Shown one piece after another: positions 38,693 through 49,700 of a stretch of DNA of 64,000 nt. How positions within the stretch are numbered: position 1 is the first letter of the stretch; each line of letters starts with the position of its first letter. A model generated the notes under the pieces. The model had not been told where the DNA came from. It was given only the letters and a program-made list of their open reading frames with translations, and searched no databases. The position numbers and the translations under genes were made by a program. This stretch comes from Chamaelirium japonicum (lineage: Eukaryota; Streptophyta; Magnoliopsida; Liliales; Melanthiaceae), in NCBI GenBank assembly GCA_947650365.1, contig CANTAL010000003.1, forward strand, positions 992,001-1,056,000, written 5' to 3'.

Positions 38693-39062
38693 GACAAGAT
38701 AAATATTCTTCCCCACTACACCGCCTGGCGAGCTAGACGATAAAGAACGTCAGGGGCCCAGGTACCAAGGACTGTCAGACCCATGTGGGCCAGAACGTGG
38801 GGGCCTGGAAGGCGCCGGAAAGAACCTCCACGTGTCGTGCATCGGTAGGCCGCCCGTGTCTATAAATACACACCCCCAGGCTCCAAAGTACAGGTTGGAA
38901 ACCCTCATCCCTACCACTTTCGTCTATTACAAGCTCTCTAGTGATCACCTGAGATTGACTTAAGCGTCGGAGGGTCTGCGCTCCTAAGGGAGCCAGCCGT
39001 TCTTACGTCTTTCTTTGTCTTGCAGGTAGACCGCACGGACCAGTGAGAAAATCCCCCAAACA
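38693..39062 (+). repeat. 3' LTR of element A, second part
   Basis: Continues from the break at 25824 (GACAAGATAAATATTC) to the LTR end CCCCCAAACA, including the TATAAAT box near 38870. The right CGATC duplication (39063-39067) and satellite follow. Confidence 0.95.
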
Positions 39063-39934
39063 CGATCCATTCTAATCCATTTTTACGATCCATTCTAATT
39101 CCTTCGTACGATCCATTCTAATTTATTCGTACAATCCATTCTAATTCATTCGCACTATCCATTCTAATTCATTCGTACGATCCATTCTAATTCAAACGTA
39201 CGATCCATTCTAATTCATTCGTATGATCCATTCTAATCCATTCGTACGATCCATTCTAATCCATTCGTACGATCCATTCTAATCCATTTGTACGATCCAT
39301 TCTAATCTATTCGTACGATCCATTCTAATTCATTCGCACTATCCATTCTAATTCATTCGTACGATCCATTCTAATTCATTTGCACGATCCATTCTAATTC
39401 ATTCCTATGATCCATTCTAATTCATTCGTACGATCCATTCTAATTCATTCTCACGAATGTAACCTTTCTAATTCATTTGTATGATCCTTTCTAATTCATT
39501 CGTACGATCCATTCGTACGATCCATTCTAAACCATTCGTACGATCCATTCTAATCCATTCGTACAATCCATTCTAATTCATTTGTACGATCCATTCTAAT
39601 TCATTCTCACAAATATAACCTTTCTAATTCATTTGTACGATCCATTCTAATCCATTCGTACGATCCATTCTAATCCATTCGCACGAATGTATCCATTCTA
39701 ATTCATTCGTACGATCAATTCTAATTCATTCCTACGATCCATTCTAATTCATTCGCACGAATGTATCCATTCTAATTCATTTGCATGATCCATTTCTAAT
39801 TCATTCGTACGATCCATTCTAATTCATTCGCACGATCCATTCTAATCCATTCGCACGATCCATTCTAATCCATTCGTACGATCCATTCTAATCCATTCGT
39901 ACGATCCATTCTAATTCATTCACTCGAATGTATC
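39063..39934. repeat. Satellite block between elements A and C
   Basis: Same 23/28-bp satellite, all F-oriented, continuing directly from 13005 after removal of A. It ends in GTATC, the left target duplication of element C (39930-39934). Confidence 0.96.
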
Positions 39935-40839
39935 TGTGGGTGCAAATTTTGGCAGAAGTTTACCAACTACCACGGGACCCACCGGCCCTGCCTGGTGGGC
40001 CCACGAAGACCACCGCGGGACCCACCGGCCCTGCCTGGTGGGCCCACGAAGACCACCGCGGGACCCACCGGCCCTGCCTGGTGGGCCCACGAAGACTACC
40101 ACTGGACCCACCAGCCCTGCCTGGTGGGCCCACGAAGACCACCGCGGGACCCACCAGCCCTGCCTGGTGGGCCCACGAAGACTATCACTGGACCCACCAG
40201 CCCTGCCTGGTGGGCCCACGAAGACTACCATGGGACCCACCAGCCCTGCCTGGTGGGCCCACGAGGATCACCGCGGGACCCACCGGCCCTGCCCGGAAGG
40301 CCCACGAGCCTGTGGAATCCCCCAGAAGACGGTAGCGGGGCCCGCTAGCTTTACCTGGAGAATCCCCAGATACGACGGTAGAAACCGCCATTTAACCCAG
40401 AATTCCCACCAGAGAATCCTATAAATAGCAGAGCCTTCGAATGTAAAAGGATCCAAAAATTCTGATTTCCACTCTGAGATCTGACTTTCAGAACCAGAGC
40501 TCTGAGATTTTCAACTTCTGATCTACCATCTCTCTTTGATCTTCTTTTCTCCTTAGAAGAGATCAGAGGGTTTTCAGTGACACTCGGCCTGTCGAGGTCA
40601 CTTCAACTGAAGTGTTAGTGAATTCGGGTTGCTCCCTATAGCACGGAGACGTAGGCTTCGGTTGAACTCCGAGATCACATCTCACGTGTCAATATTATCT
40701 CTGATCGCATCTCTCTGTTTACATATCAAAGGCTTCTACTTCAATCAACAGATCGACCAACGATCTTCGACGTCAACTTCAACTTCGATTGACTGGTGCT
40801 GCGAAGGTCTTCGGGTCGGCACGAAGATTTTCCCCCACA
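39935..40839 (+). repeat. Left LTR of element C, inverted relative to the element
   Basis: It starts TGTGGGTGCAAATTTTGG and ends CCCCCACA on the + strand, with the TATA box TATAAATA at 40420-40427. For a - sense element the 3' LTR should be the reverse complement of this, as in B. After the LTR come GTTT (40840-40843) and then the polypurine-tract complement. It matches the right LTR (905 bp each), with only a few substitutions visible in the repeat region. Confidence 0.93.
39974..40310 (+). repeat. 43-bp tandem repeat in the left LTR of C
   Basis: Eight units beginning GGGACCCACC or TGGACCCACC at 39974, 40017, 40060, 40103, 40146, 40189, 40232 and 40275. Each contains CCACC...GGTGGG arms that could pair. 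The unit is not a multiple of 3, so all frames stay open and give false ORFs. The right LTR carries the same eight (about 53240-53575). Confidence 0.93.
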
Positions 40840-40857
40840 GTTTGTTACCCCCTCCAA
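40840..40857 (-). other. Abnormal LTR/polypurine-tract junction of element C
   Basis: GTTT (40840-40843) separates the inverted LTR from GTTACCCCCTCC, the complement of the polypurine tract. GTTT equals the three bases between the 5' LTR and the PBS plus the first PBS base, which is the base paired with the tRNA 3' A. In B the LTR abuts the tract directly. Confidence 0.8.
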
Positions 40858-40969
40858 GTTAGCTAGAGTTCGTTCTGGCTGGCTTGGATTTGGTGCAAAA
40901 AATAGCAACCCCCTGTCGCAAAAGGCAAGAAGAAACTTGTCGAGTGTTAGCACAAAGAAGGGACTGACC

Positions 40970-42838
40970 GGTTAATTTCGATTGATCGGTCAAATTTGAC
41001 CGATCGGTCAATTTTGACCGATCGGTCAGATTTTGACCGATCGGTCAAAATTCAACCGGTCAAGAATCAGGTGATCGGTCAAAAAACATGGTTTTTTGAC
41101 CGATCCAGTAGGAAATTTGACCGATCGGTTAAAATTTGACCGATCGGTTAATTTTTGACCGATCGGTCATATTTGACCGATCGGTCAAATTTTGACCGAT
41201 CGGTCAAAATTCAACCGGTCAAGAATAGGGTGATCGGTCAAAAAATATGGTTTTTTGACCGATCCAGTAGGAAATTTGACCGATCGAATGATTTTTGCCG
41301 ATCGGACAAGTTTGTCCGATCGGTAAAAAATTATCCGATCAAGGTTCGAGTGATCGGCAAAAAACCTTGGTTTTTTGCCAGATCCAGTAGAAATTTGACC
41401 GATCATATGATTTTTGCCGATCGGACAAGTTTGTCCGATCGGTAAAAAATTATCCGGTCAAGGTTCGAGTGATCGGCAAAAAACCTTGGTTTTTTGCCAG
41501 ATCCAGTAGAAATTTGACCGATCGAATGATTTTTGCCGATCGGACAAGTTTGTCCGATCGGTACAAAATTATCCGGTCAAGGTTCGAGTGATCGGCAAAA
41601 AACCTTGGTTTTTTGCCAGATCCAGTAGAAATTTGACCGATCGAACGATTTTTGCCGATCGGACAAGTTTGTCCGATCGGTAAAAAATTATCCGGTCAAG
41701 GTTCGAGTGATCGGCAAAAAACCTTGGTTTTTTGCCAGATCCAGTAGAAATTTGACCGATCGAATGATTTTTGCCGATCGGACAAGTTTGTCCGATCGGT
41801 AAAAAATTATCCGGTCAAGGTTCGAGTGATCGGCAAAAAACCTTGGTTTTTTGCCAGATCCAGTAGAATTTTGACCGATCGAATGATTTTTGCCGATCGG
41901 ACAAGTTTGTCCGATCGGTAAAAAATTATCCGGTCAAGGTTCGAGTGATCGGCAAAAAACCTTGGTTTTTTGCCAGATCCAGTAGAAATTTGACCGATCG
42001 AACGATTTTTGCCGATCGGACAAGTTTGTCCGATCGGTAAAAAATTATCCGGTCAAGGTTCGAGTGATCGGCAAAAAACCTTGGTTTTTTGCCAGATCCA
42101 GTAGAAATTTGACCGATCGAATGATTTTTGCCGATCGGACAAGTTTGTCCGATCGGTAAAAAATTATCCGGTCAAGGTTCGAGTGATCGGCAAAAAACCT
42201 TGGTTTTTTGCCAGATCCAGTAGAAATTTGACCGATCGAACGATTTTTGCCGATCGGACAAGTTTGTCTGATCGGTAAAAAATTATCCGGTCAAGGTTCG
42301 AGTGATCAGCAAAAAACCTTGGTTTTTTGCCAGATCCAGTAGAAATTTGACCGATCGAACGATTTTTGCCGATCGGACAAGTTTGTCCGATCGGTAAAAA
42401 ATTATCCGGTCAAGGTTCGAGTGATCGGCAAAAAACCTTGGTTTTTTGCCAGATCCAGTAGAAATTTGACCGATTGAATGATTTTTGCCGATCGGACAAG
42501 TTTGTCCGATCGGTAAAAAATTATCCGGTCAAGGTTCGAGTGATTGGCAAAAAACCTTGGTTTTTTGCCAGATCCAGTAGAAATTTGACCGATCGAATGA
42601 TTTTTGCCGATCGGACAAGTTTGTCCGATCGGTAAAAAATTATCCGGTCAAGGTTCGAGTGATCGGCAAAAAACCTTGGTTTTTTGCCAGATCCAGTAGA
42701 AATTTGACCGATCGAACGATTTTTGCCGATCGGACAAGTTTGTCCGATCGGTAAAAAATTATCCGGTCAAGGTTCGAGTGATCGGCAAAAAACTTTGGTT
42801 TTTTGCCAGATCCAGTAGAAATTTGACCGATCGAATGA
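40970..42838. repeat. 119-bp tandem array in the 3' region of element C
   Basis: The marker TCCAGT recurs at 41263, 41383, 41502, 41621, 41740 and onward to 42830. The period is 119 bp over about thirteen regular units, preceded by a diverged part (40970-41260). Each regular unit has two near-perfect hairpins: GGCAAAAAACC/GGTTTTTTGCC with a TT loop, and CCGATCGGACAA/TTGTCCGATCGG with a GT loop. Copies are very alike, so the array was amplified recently. It is related to B's 118-bp array. Confidence 0.94.
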
Positions 42839-43272
42839 AAGTTTAGAACCTGCCCTCAGAGAGGGTTTTACAGCTGTTCTGTTCTGATCTTCTGGCAGAG
42901 TTTTGAACATTGATGGGGCTTGATCCTTCCTGTTTTGAATCTTTGGTTGGTTTGAATGAGCCTTTTTGACCGGCGGTCCGGTTTACTCAGACCGGTGGCG
43001 TGCTTGGACCGTTTGGTTCATGTGGACCGGTGGCTCGACGTTTCGTCTGGTCCGACGTTTCGCCTGATTTTGCGCAAGCTACGGATGGATGCCATGTGTT
43101 CCTACAAAAACACGCGATTTGATATGGTGAAGACATGTGTTTTCTCGATTTGCATACCTGTTTTACCCTGGGTATAAAAGTTTCACCGGCTGTCATTTTT
43201 GCCTCACGCTCCCAAAATTTTTCGAAGTCCAGACTCTTTGCTCCCGATTTCTGCTTTTGCTCGATCGATCAG
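42839..43272 (+). promoter_or_regulatory. Promoter region of the element C antisense gene (TATAAAA at 43173-43179)
   Basis: TATAAAA lies 94-100 bp before the ATG at 43273. The two positions that are CACGTG in B are CATGTG here (near 43089 and 43134), as expected from CpG decay. No coding sequence is seen otherwise. Confidence 0.62.
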
Positions 43273-46024
43273 ATGGCATCTTCTGGAAGCTCGAAGAAGT
43301 CTGGCGGGGTCCCTTCGAAGAGGAAAGGGAAGGAGATTGTTGAGGTTCCATCCTCTCCGAAGGGTGGCCGTGGCAAGGGCAAGGCTGTGCTTGCCGAACT
43401 TGGGCAGCTGGGCAAAAGACACCAAGGAGTAGGGTTTGCTTCAGCGCCATCGAGGCCAGAGCATATTCCTAAAGTAAAGTTTATTCTGGGCCCGCTCATG
43501 TCTTTGTCAGAGGAGACTGAGTACGTGTACAATACTGGTGGCGAGTTCACCGAGTCAAAGAGGAGGAAGTGGCAGACATTGCTCTCTTTCTTCACCGAAG
43601 GGAGGGTACAACCTTCGCTCCCCAGCGTTCAGGCCGCATTCGGCATTGACAAGAAGACTGTCTTCACCAACTTTGCTAGTAGTGAGCAGGTCATGGGAAC
43701 CATTGTGACCGTCGGCCAACTCAACTGCGGTCTGCGTCTACCGTTGCCACCCTTTGCGGCAAGATTACTGAACACTTCTGGCCTTTGCCCGGGGCAGGTC
43801 ACTGGGAATGCCTGGCGAATCATCTACGCATTCTACCGCGTGGAATCGGATTTCCAGGAAGACTTGAAGGCGTGCTACTCTAGCATTCCAGAAGGTGAAG
43901 ACGCTCGGATCGAGCTTGGCTACTTTTTCTTCCACTATCGATGGGCATACAGAAGGGATAACCCGTTCTACAATTTGACTGGAGTATCTCCGCTGCGCCC
44001 ACTCACCGATATAGTCCCTTCGGACAAATTGTATACTGATTGGCCAATTTCTGTTACCGGCGCATGGACACCTATCTCAGTGCCGGATACCCCTCGAGGT
44101 GAAGTGCACGACGCAGTGAAGATGTACTGCGAGAAAGGCTTCTATGCCTGGACCTCCGAGAGGGCTGGAGCAATCGATAATTTATTTCTGGAGTTGACCT
44201 GTGGAACCAGGTCGTGGAAGCAGTTTTCCAACTGCCCCGTGAGATATGGCAAGGCCAATCTCCTCCACCGATCAAAGGATAGATACGAGGACAATGAAGT
44301 CCTATACTCTGACTACGAAGAAAACCCTCATTCGGGCAAGATCATTCGAAAGGTTCAGGCCGAGAAGAAACTCTACACTGCAAGGCGCCGCTTGCCCACT
44401 GTGGAAGAGAAACTGGTGATCCAAAGAGGCCCAGTGAAGAAGAAACGAAAAACCCTCAAGCAAAAGGAAAATGAAGACCAAGGGAAGAAGAATGAAGAAG
44501 AAGAAAAAGAAAAGAAGGAGAGCGTCAAGGAAGACGAAGAGACCGAGAATGTCAGCCACGACAATAGTGGTAATGACGAGGACGAGGAAGGGGGCGGTGA
44601 GGATGATCTGTCTTCCACCCCCTCTGGTGGAGATGGCGAGAATGGGGGTGGTGAGGAAGAAATTCCTCCCACCCCCACTGGTAGTGCAAGAGGGGAAGAC
44701 TCGATTCCTATTCCCATTGACGAGGTTAAAGCCCGTCAAATGGAGGAAGTTCTTGACACAGAAGGTGATGGCCCAAAGGTGGTTCCCACCTACAAGTTTG
44801 ATGAGTTGAGAAAGCCGCTGCGCTTAAAAATAAAGCTGTCGAGGAGTGGTGGGGTTGGAAGCAACCCCACACCCCTCGACCAAATTCCTCCTGAAGTACC
44901 CCGCCTCGAAGGAGCGACAACGAGCGGGGGTATAGAGGTTGAGCAACCCCCACCCCCCTCTCGGTCTCTGGCTGAGGAGGTGGCTGCTATGGTGGCGGGA
45001 CTCGTCCAGCCAGGCGGGCCCCAGGAGGAAAGAGTTTCACCTCCCCGGGATGCTCCCTCTCCTATCCATTTGGAGAGGGAAAGTCGCGTGGGCGATGGAG
45101 ATACTCAACCTCAGCCAACGCCGGCTCCTACTCAGGAGAAAACGACCCCTCAGGGTGGTTCCGATCGCCGAAAGGGTAAGGAGCCAAGGGTTGAAGCCTC
45201 AGGTAATTTTACTAACTTGCCTTGATTGTATTGCCTTTGAAGATTAGGAATAATCTAACACTTTGTCCTTCGTGTTGATTGCAGGTGCGCCTGCTGGCTC
45301 GACCCCGAAGATGAAGAGTTTGGGTGATGTTGACATCAACCACCCCACATCCGTGATCCGGAAACTCTGCAATCTTCCAGGGGCTACTCTGGATGAAGCT
45401 TTCGACAGGCTCGAACTGGTGGTAGGTGCATCTTGCTCGAATGATCATCTGAATTGCATCTTCAGAATAATTCTAACTCTTTTGTTCTTTTTGCAGAATT
45501 CAGCAGTTTTGAATGTCGCGACCAAGCTCTCCATGAAGGCGAGGGCCAAAGAAGCTTCAGCTGAAGTCTCCCGCTTATCTGCCGCATTGGAGGTCGTAAG
45601 CGAGGAGAGGGATAAGCTGAAGGAGGCTCTATCCTCAAAAAAGGAGGCATTGAAGGCCAAGACCGAGGCCCTTCGCAAGGAAAAGTTGGAGAGCAAGGGC
45701 TGGCAGAATGGATATGAGTTCCGGGGTCACGAGCTTGAAGATCTGAAGAAAAGATTCTTCAGGATCGAGAACTTGGGCTTCGATCGTGCTGCTCGAATAA
45801 AGGAGCTGGAGGCTCAACTTGCTGCTTCAGCAGAGACTCATAAGAAGGAGCTGGAGCATATGCGGAGTGAGTGCCAGAGCTACAGGGAAACAGCTGAAAA
45901 GGCGGCAGAAGCACTCAGGGCCCATGTTGCCAGTGTCCGATCCTCCAAGGCATCAGCGGCGAGCAAAGCTCGTGCTGGATCTGAGGGGGAGAAGTCGCGT
46001 GCGCAGAGTGTGGCCAAGCCTTGA
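43273..46024 (+). CDS. Antisense gene (aORF) of element C, three exons, open
   Basis: Exon 1 is 43273-45202, exon 2 45285-45421, exon 3 45497-46024. The introns are 82 and 75 bp with GT-AG ends, as in B. The spliced frame has 865 codons including the stop. Intron 2 is also open in frame, so retaining it would add 25 residues. Features: basic start with KRKGKE, a globular part with LPPFAARLLNTSGLCPGQVTGNAWRI (Transposase_28-like by eye), an acidic Lys/Glu run, PPTPTG-type repeats, and a C-terminal coiled coil (KKEALKAKTEALRKEKLESK). Its role is unknown. It could be a nuclear DNA- or chromatin-binding helper of the element, but nothing here proves that. Confidence 0.82.
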
Positions 46025-46704
46025 GACTTTTTCTTCCTTTCAGTTGTTGTGCTTGTAAACTCTTGATATGTAATAGCTCGCTCCTGTACTTGTCATATTT
46101 TTGATAATAATAGAAATCTCTTTGGTGTTTAAAAATTGGATGTCTCTTGAGTTGAATGTCTTTGAATCTTATGTTCTGGATAGCATTAGCATAGATACAA
46201 TCTTTTGAATGTAAGGGATCGAGTCGCAACTTGATTACCCAAACTTGTTTACCTTGAAATTTGAATTTGAATCTATGCAACACTTGTATGTAAGGGGTTG
46301 AGTCGCAACTCAAGCACCCAAACTTATTGCAACTTGAAAATTGAAACTTGAATTCGTGTAACACTTGAATGTGAGGAGTTGAGTCGCAACTCAAGCACCC
46401 AAACTTGTTAGACGATATCGAAATTGATTGAATTTGAACATTGAAACTTGAAGGTCAGTTTAACATTTGCTAGTAAGGGGTTGAGTCGCAACTCTAACAC
46501 CCAAACTTGTTAAAAGACTTGGTAACTTGAATATGGTCAGTTTTTAACATTTGCTAGTAAGGGGTTGAGTTACAACTCTAACACCCAAACTTGTTAAAAG
46601 ACCTGGTAACTTGAATTTGAAGCTGCTTTAGAACTTGAATTGAAAAGCTGAACACTGCACATTTGAACATCTGAAAGAGAATTTTATTCATCACAGAATT
46701 TACA
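46025..46704. repeat. Spacer between aORF and pol of element C with TTGAGTCGCAACTC repeats
   Basis: No gene. Five units (near 46203, 46292, 46374, 46478, 46560) share GTAAGGGGTTGAGTCGCAACTC then CCCAAACTT, spaced about 80-105 bp. The same family occurs in B. The pol and aORF 3' ends converge here. AATAATAGAAATC near 46105 may belong to the aORF polyadenylation region. Confidence 0.7.
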
Positions 46705-49700
46705 TCATGGGTAGAACATCTTGAGGTGTCTGGAATTCCAAGCTCGAGGCAATCTATCTCCTTCTGGTGTGACCAGTCTGTAAGAACCTTTGCCTCCTAC
46801 TGATTCAACGATATATGGACCTTCCCAGTTGGGAGCAAGCTTCCCACTACTGTGCTCTTTGGTGTTGTAGAAAACTGCTCTGAGAACTAGGCTGCCCACT
46901 GGGAACTGTCTCTTGTAGATTTTCTTGTCATAGGCTCTTTTGATCTTCTGTTGGTACTTGGCCACACGAAGTGATGCTTGATCTCGTAATTCTTCGGAGA
47001 AGTCTAGATCATTGATCCGAAGTTCTTCATTGATTCCTTCTTCAACTGCTTTGGTCTTCAAAGTACTTGATATATTTTCTGTTGGGAGTACTGCTTCCGA
47101 TCCATATGTTAGACGAAAGGGTGAGAACCCTGTTGATCTTCTCGGAGTTGTGCGATACCCCCAAAGAACTTCAGGTAGGACTTGCTCCCACAATCCTTTC
47201 TTGTCGTTGAGTTTCTTCTTGAGTATACCAAGTATGGCTCTATTTGAGGCTTCAGCTTGGCCATTGCATTGAGGATATCTTGGAGTTGAATAGAATAGCT
47301 TGATGCCGTTGTTGAGACAAAACTCTCGAAACTTGTCGGAGTCAAACTGAGCTCCATTGTCAGCAACAAGAATTTGAGGTGTACCAAACCTTGAGAAGAT
47401 GTTGCGCCGAATGAATTTGATCACTTCGTCGTTAGTCTCTCGGAAGAGGGGCACAGCTTCAACCCATTTGGTGAAATAATCCGTGGCCAGCAGTAGATAC
47501 TTCTTCTTGCTTGGAGTTGGAGGGAAAGGACCCAAGAAATCTAACCCCCATTGATGGAACGGCCAGGGACTTGATAGTTGATGAAGCTCATCTGCAGGGA
47601 GATGAATAGCTCGAGCGTGTCTTTGGCATGGCTCACATTTTTGAACAACTTGTTGAGCATCCTTTGCCATTGTTGGCCAGTAGTACCCTTGTAGTTTCGT
47701 CTTGGCTTCAAGAGATCTTCCTCCCGAATGATTTCCACAAGTTCCAGAGTGGATATCAATTAGGATTGCGAATGCTTGCTCGGGACCAAGGCACTTGAGC
47801 AACATCCCGTTGTGAGATTTGAAATATAAATCTTCACCTTGCAGAATGTAGCATGGGAGCTTCCTTTGAAGTCTTCGGGCTTGATTTGGATCTTCCGGCA
47901 TTTTGCCATGCTTGAAGAAATCGAAAATTGATCGTCTCCAGTCTTCAAGCTGATCTCCACCCCCAGATTCTTTTGTAGTAGTAAGGATCTGTTGATCGGG
48001 GGTGGTCTTGGACACTTCTTGATAATTGATTTGTATTTGCCTTCCTCCGAGTGAGTCTCCAAGAACTGAGGCAGCATTGGCTAAGGCATCTGCTTCTCGG
48101 TTCTCAGCTCTGGGGATTTGAATGAATTCAGCGGCAATAAAACGTTATTGAAGATGTCGTACTAAGGTCAAGTAGAGTTGCATTCTTTCTTCGCGAGCTG
48201 TGTACTCTCCATTGATTTGCCTTATGATCAATTGGGAGTCACTGTAGACAATGATTCGATCTACCCCCAGGGATTTCACCATCTCGAGTCCAGAAATGAG
48301 TGCTTCATATTCGGCTTCGTTGTTGGTGGCAGTGAATCCGAGGAGAGTGGCTTTCTGAAGATAATCAAGTTCGGGGGATACCAAGACTATCCCAGTTCCC
48401 GAACCGATCGAACTTGAAGCTCCATCAGTATAAAGTTTCCATGGAGGAGTTGCAGCTGTAGCTTCGAGATTTGGATCAATTTTTGTTGCAAGGTTGATCG
48501 GAGTATTGTCCTCATCCTCCAAGCGCATATCGACATCTTCTTCCCAAGTGATGGGGTCTTCAACTGGAAAATCAGCTAGAAAATCAGCAATAGCTTGACC
48601 TTTGATAGAAGTGCGAGATTCGAACTGAATCCCCAGGGAACTCATTTCGATCACCCATTTGGTCATTCGACCAGCTCGACCAGTTTTGTCAATGATATCT
48701 TTGAGCGAATGTTCTGAAATAACAGTGATCTGGTGAGAGACGAAGTATGGTTGAAGACGACGCGATGCAGTGAGTAAGGCTAGGATGACTTTCTCAGTTT
48801 TTGAATAGTGAGTTTCAGCCGGGAGAAGAGTGTGACTGATATAATAGACTGGATGCTCGAAGCCTTCTCTTCTACTGACTAAGACTGCACTGATTGCTTG
48901 ATTGGTTACGGCGAGATAGAGCCATAAGTCTTCTTGTGGAAGTGGAGCCGTCAAGATAGGAGCTTGCACCAGATATTTCTTGATGCTTTGAAATGCCTCT
49001 TCACAAATTGGACTCCACCCTGAAGTATCCGCCTTTCGTAGTTTGTCGAAGAGAGGTTTACATTTGTCAGAAGACTTTGAGATGAACCGATTGAGGGCAG
49101 CAAGTCTTCCAGTGAGGCGCTGCACTTCCTTTCGATTGGTAGGTGATGGCATGTCGAGGATAGCTCGAATTTGATCAGGATTGGCTTCAATACCCCTCCT
49201 GGTCACAAGATGACCCAGGAATTTGCCAGATTGAACTCCGAAAGCGCACTTGGCTGGATTGAGCTTCATACGATACTTTCGAAGAACTTGAAAGGTTTCT
49301 GCCAGATCAGAAAGATGCTTGCTCCGAATGGAACTCTTGGTGAGGAGATCATCGACATAGACTTCGACGTTGCGGCCGATCTGATCTTCGAACATTTTTG
49401 TGACTAACCGTTGATAGGTGGAACCAGCATTTTTGAGGCCGAATGGCATTACATTGTAGCAGTAGAGACCTCGGTTAGTCACGAAGCAAGTCTTCTCTTG
49501 ATCGTCTGGATGAAGTGGAATTTGATTGTATCCATAATACCCATCCATGAAAGACAATAGCTCGTGGCCAGCAGTGGCATCGACGAGTCTATCGATCCTT
49601 GGCATGGGGAATGGGTCTTTGGGGCAAGCCTTGTTGAGGTTGGTGAAGTCGATGCAGACTCTGACTTTCCCATTCTTCTTTGGAACAGCAACTATGTTAG

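Larger units (their letters stand above)
13006..39062 (+). mobile_element. Element A: Tat-lineage Ty3/gypsy retrotransposon, + sense, interrupted by element B
   Basis: A runs from the LTR start TGTCGG to the LTR end CAAACA, with a 5-bp duplication of CGATC on both sides. Without element B (25825-38687) and its extra 5-bp duplication it is about 13.2 kb. Order: 5' LTR, PBS, gag-protease, UAG, pol, 78-bp repeats, antisense gene on the - strand, polypurine tract, 3' LTR split by B. The gag-pol frame has many nonsense codons, so it is a dead copy. The absence of a chromodomain, the second RNase H and the antisense gene place it in the Tat lineage. Element D is a second member of the same family. 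Confidence 0.95.

Noticed and set aside
39920..40424. Several overlapping 100-160 codon frames on both strands in the LTRs of C (and 53125-53650)
   Set aside because: The 43-bp unit is not a multiple of three and has no stop in any frame, so all frames look open. They are not proteins.
39935..40839. Left LTR of C as an unrelated solo LTR next to a truncated element
   Set aside because: It has no target duplication of its own on the inner side, shares GTATC with the far end of C, and matches the right LTR in length and nearly in sequence.
41263..42838. Possible CRISPR-like array
   Set aside because: The units are 119-bp direct tandem repeats with no unique spacers, inside a plant retrotransposon.
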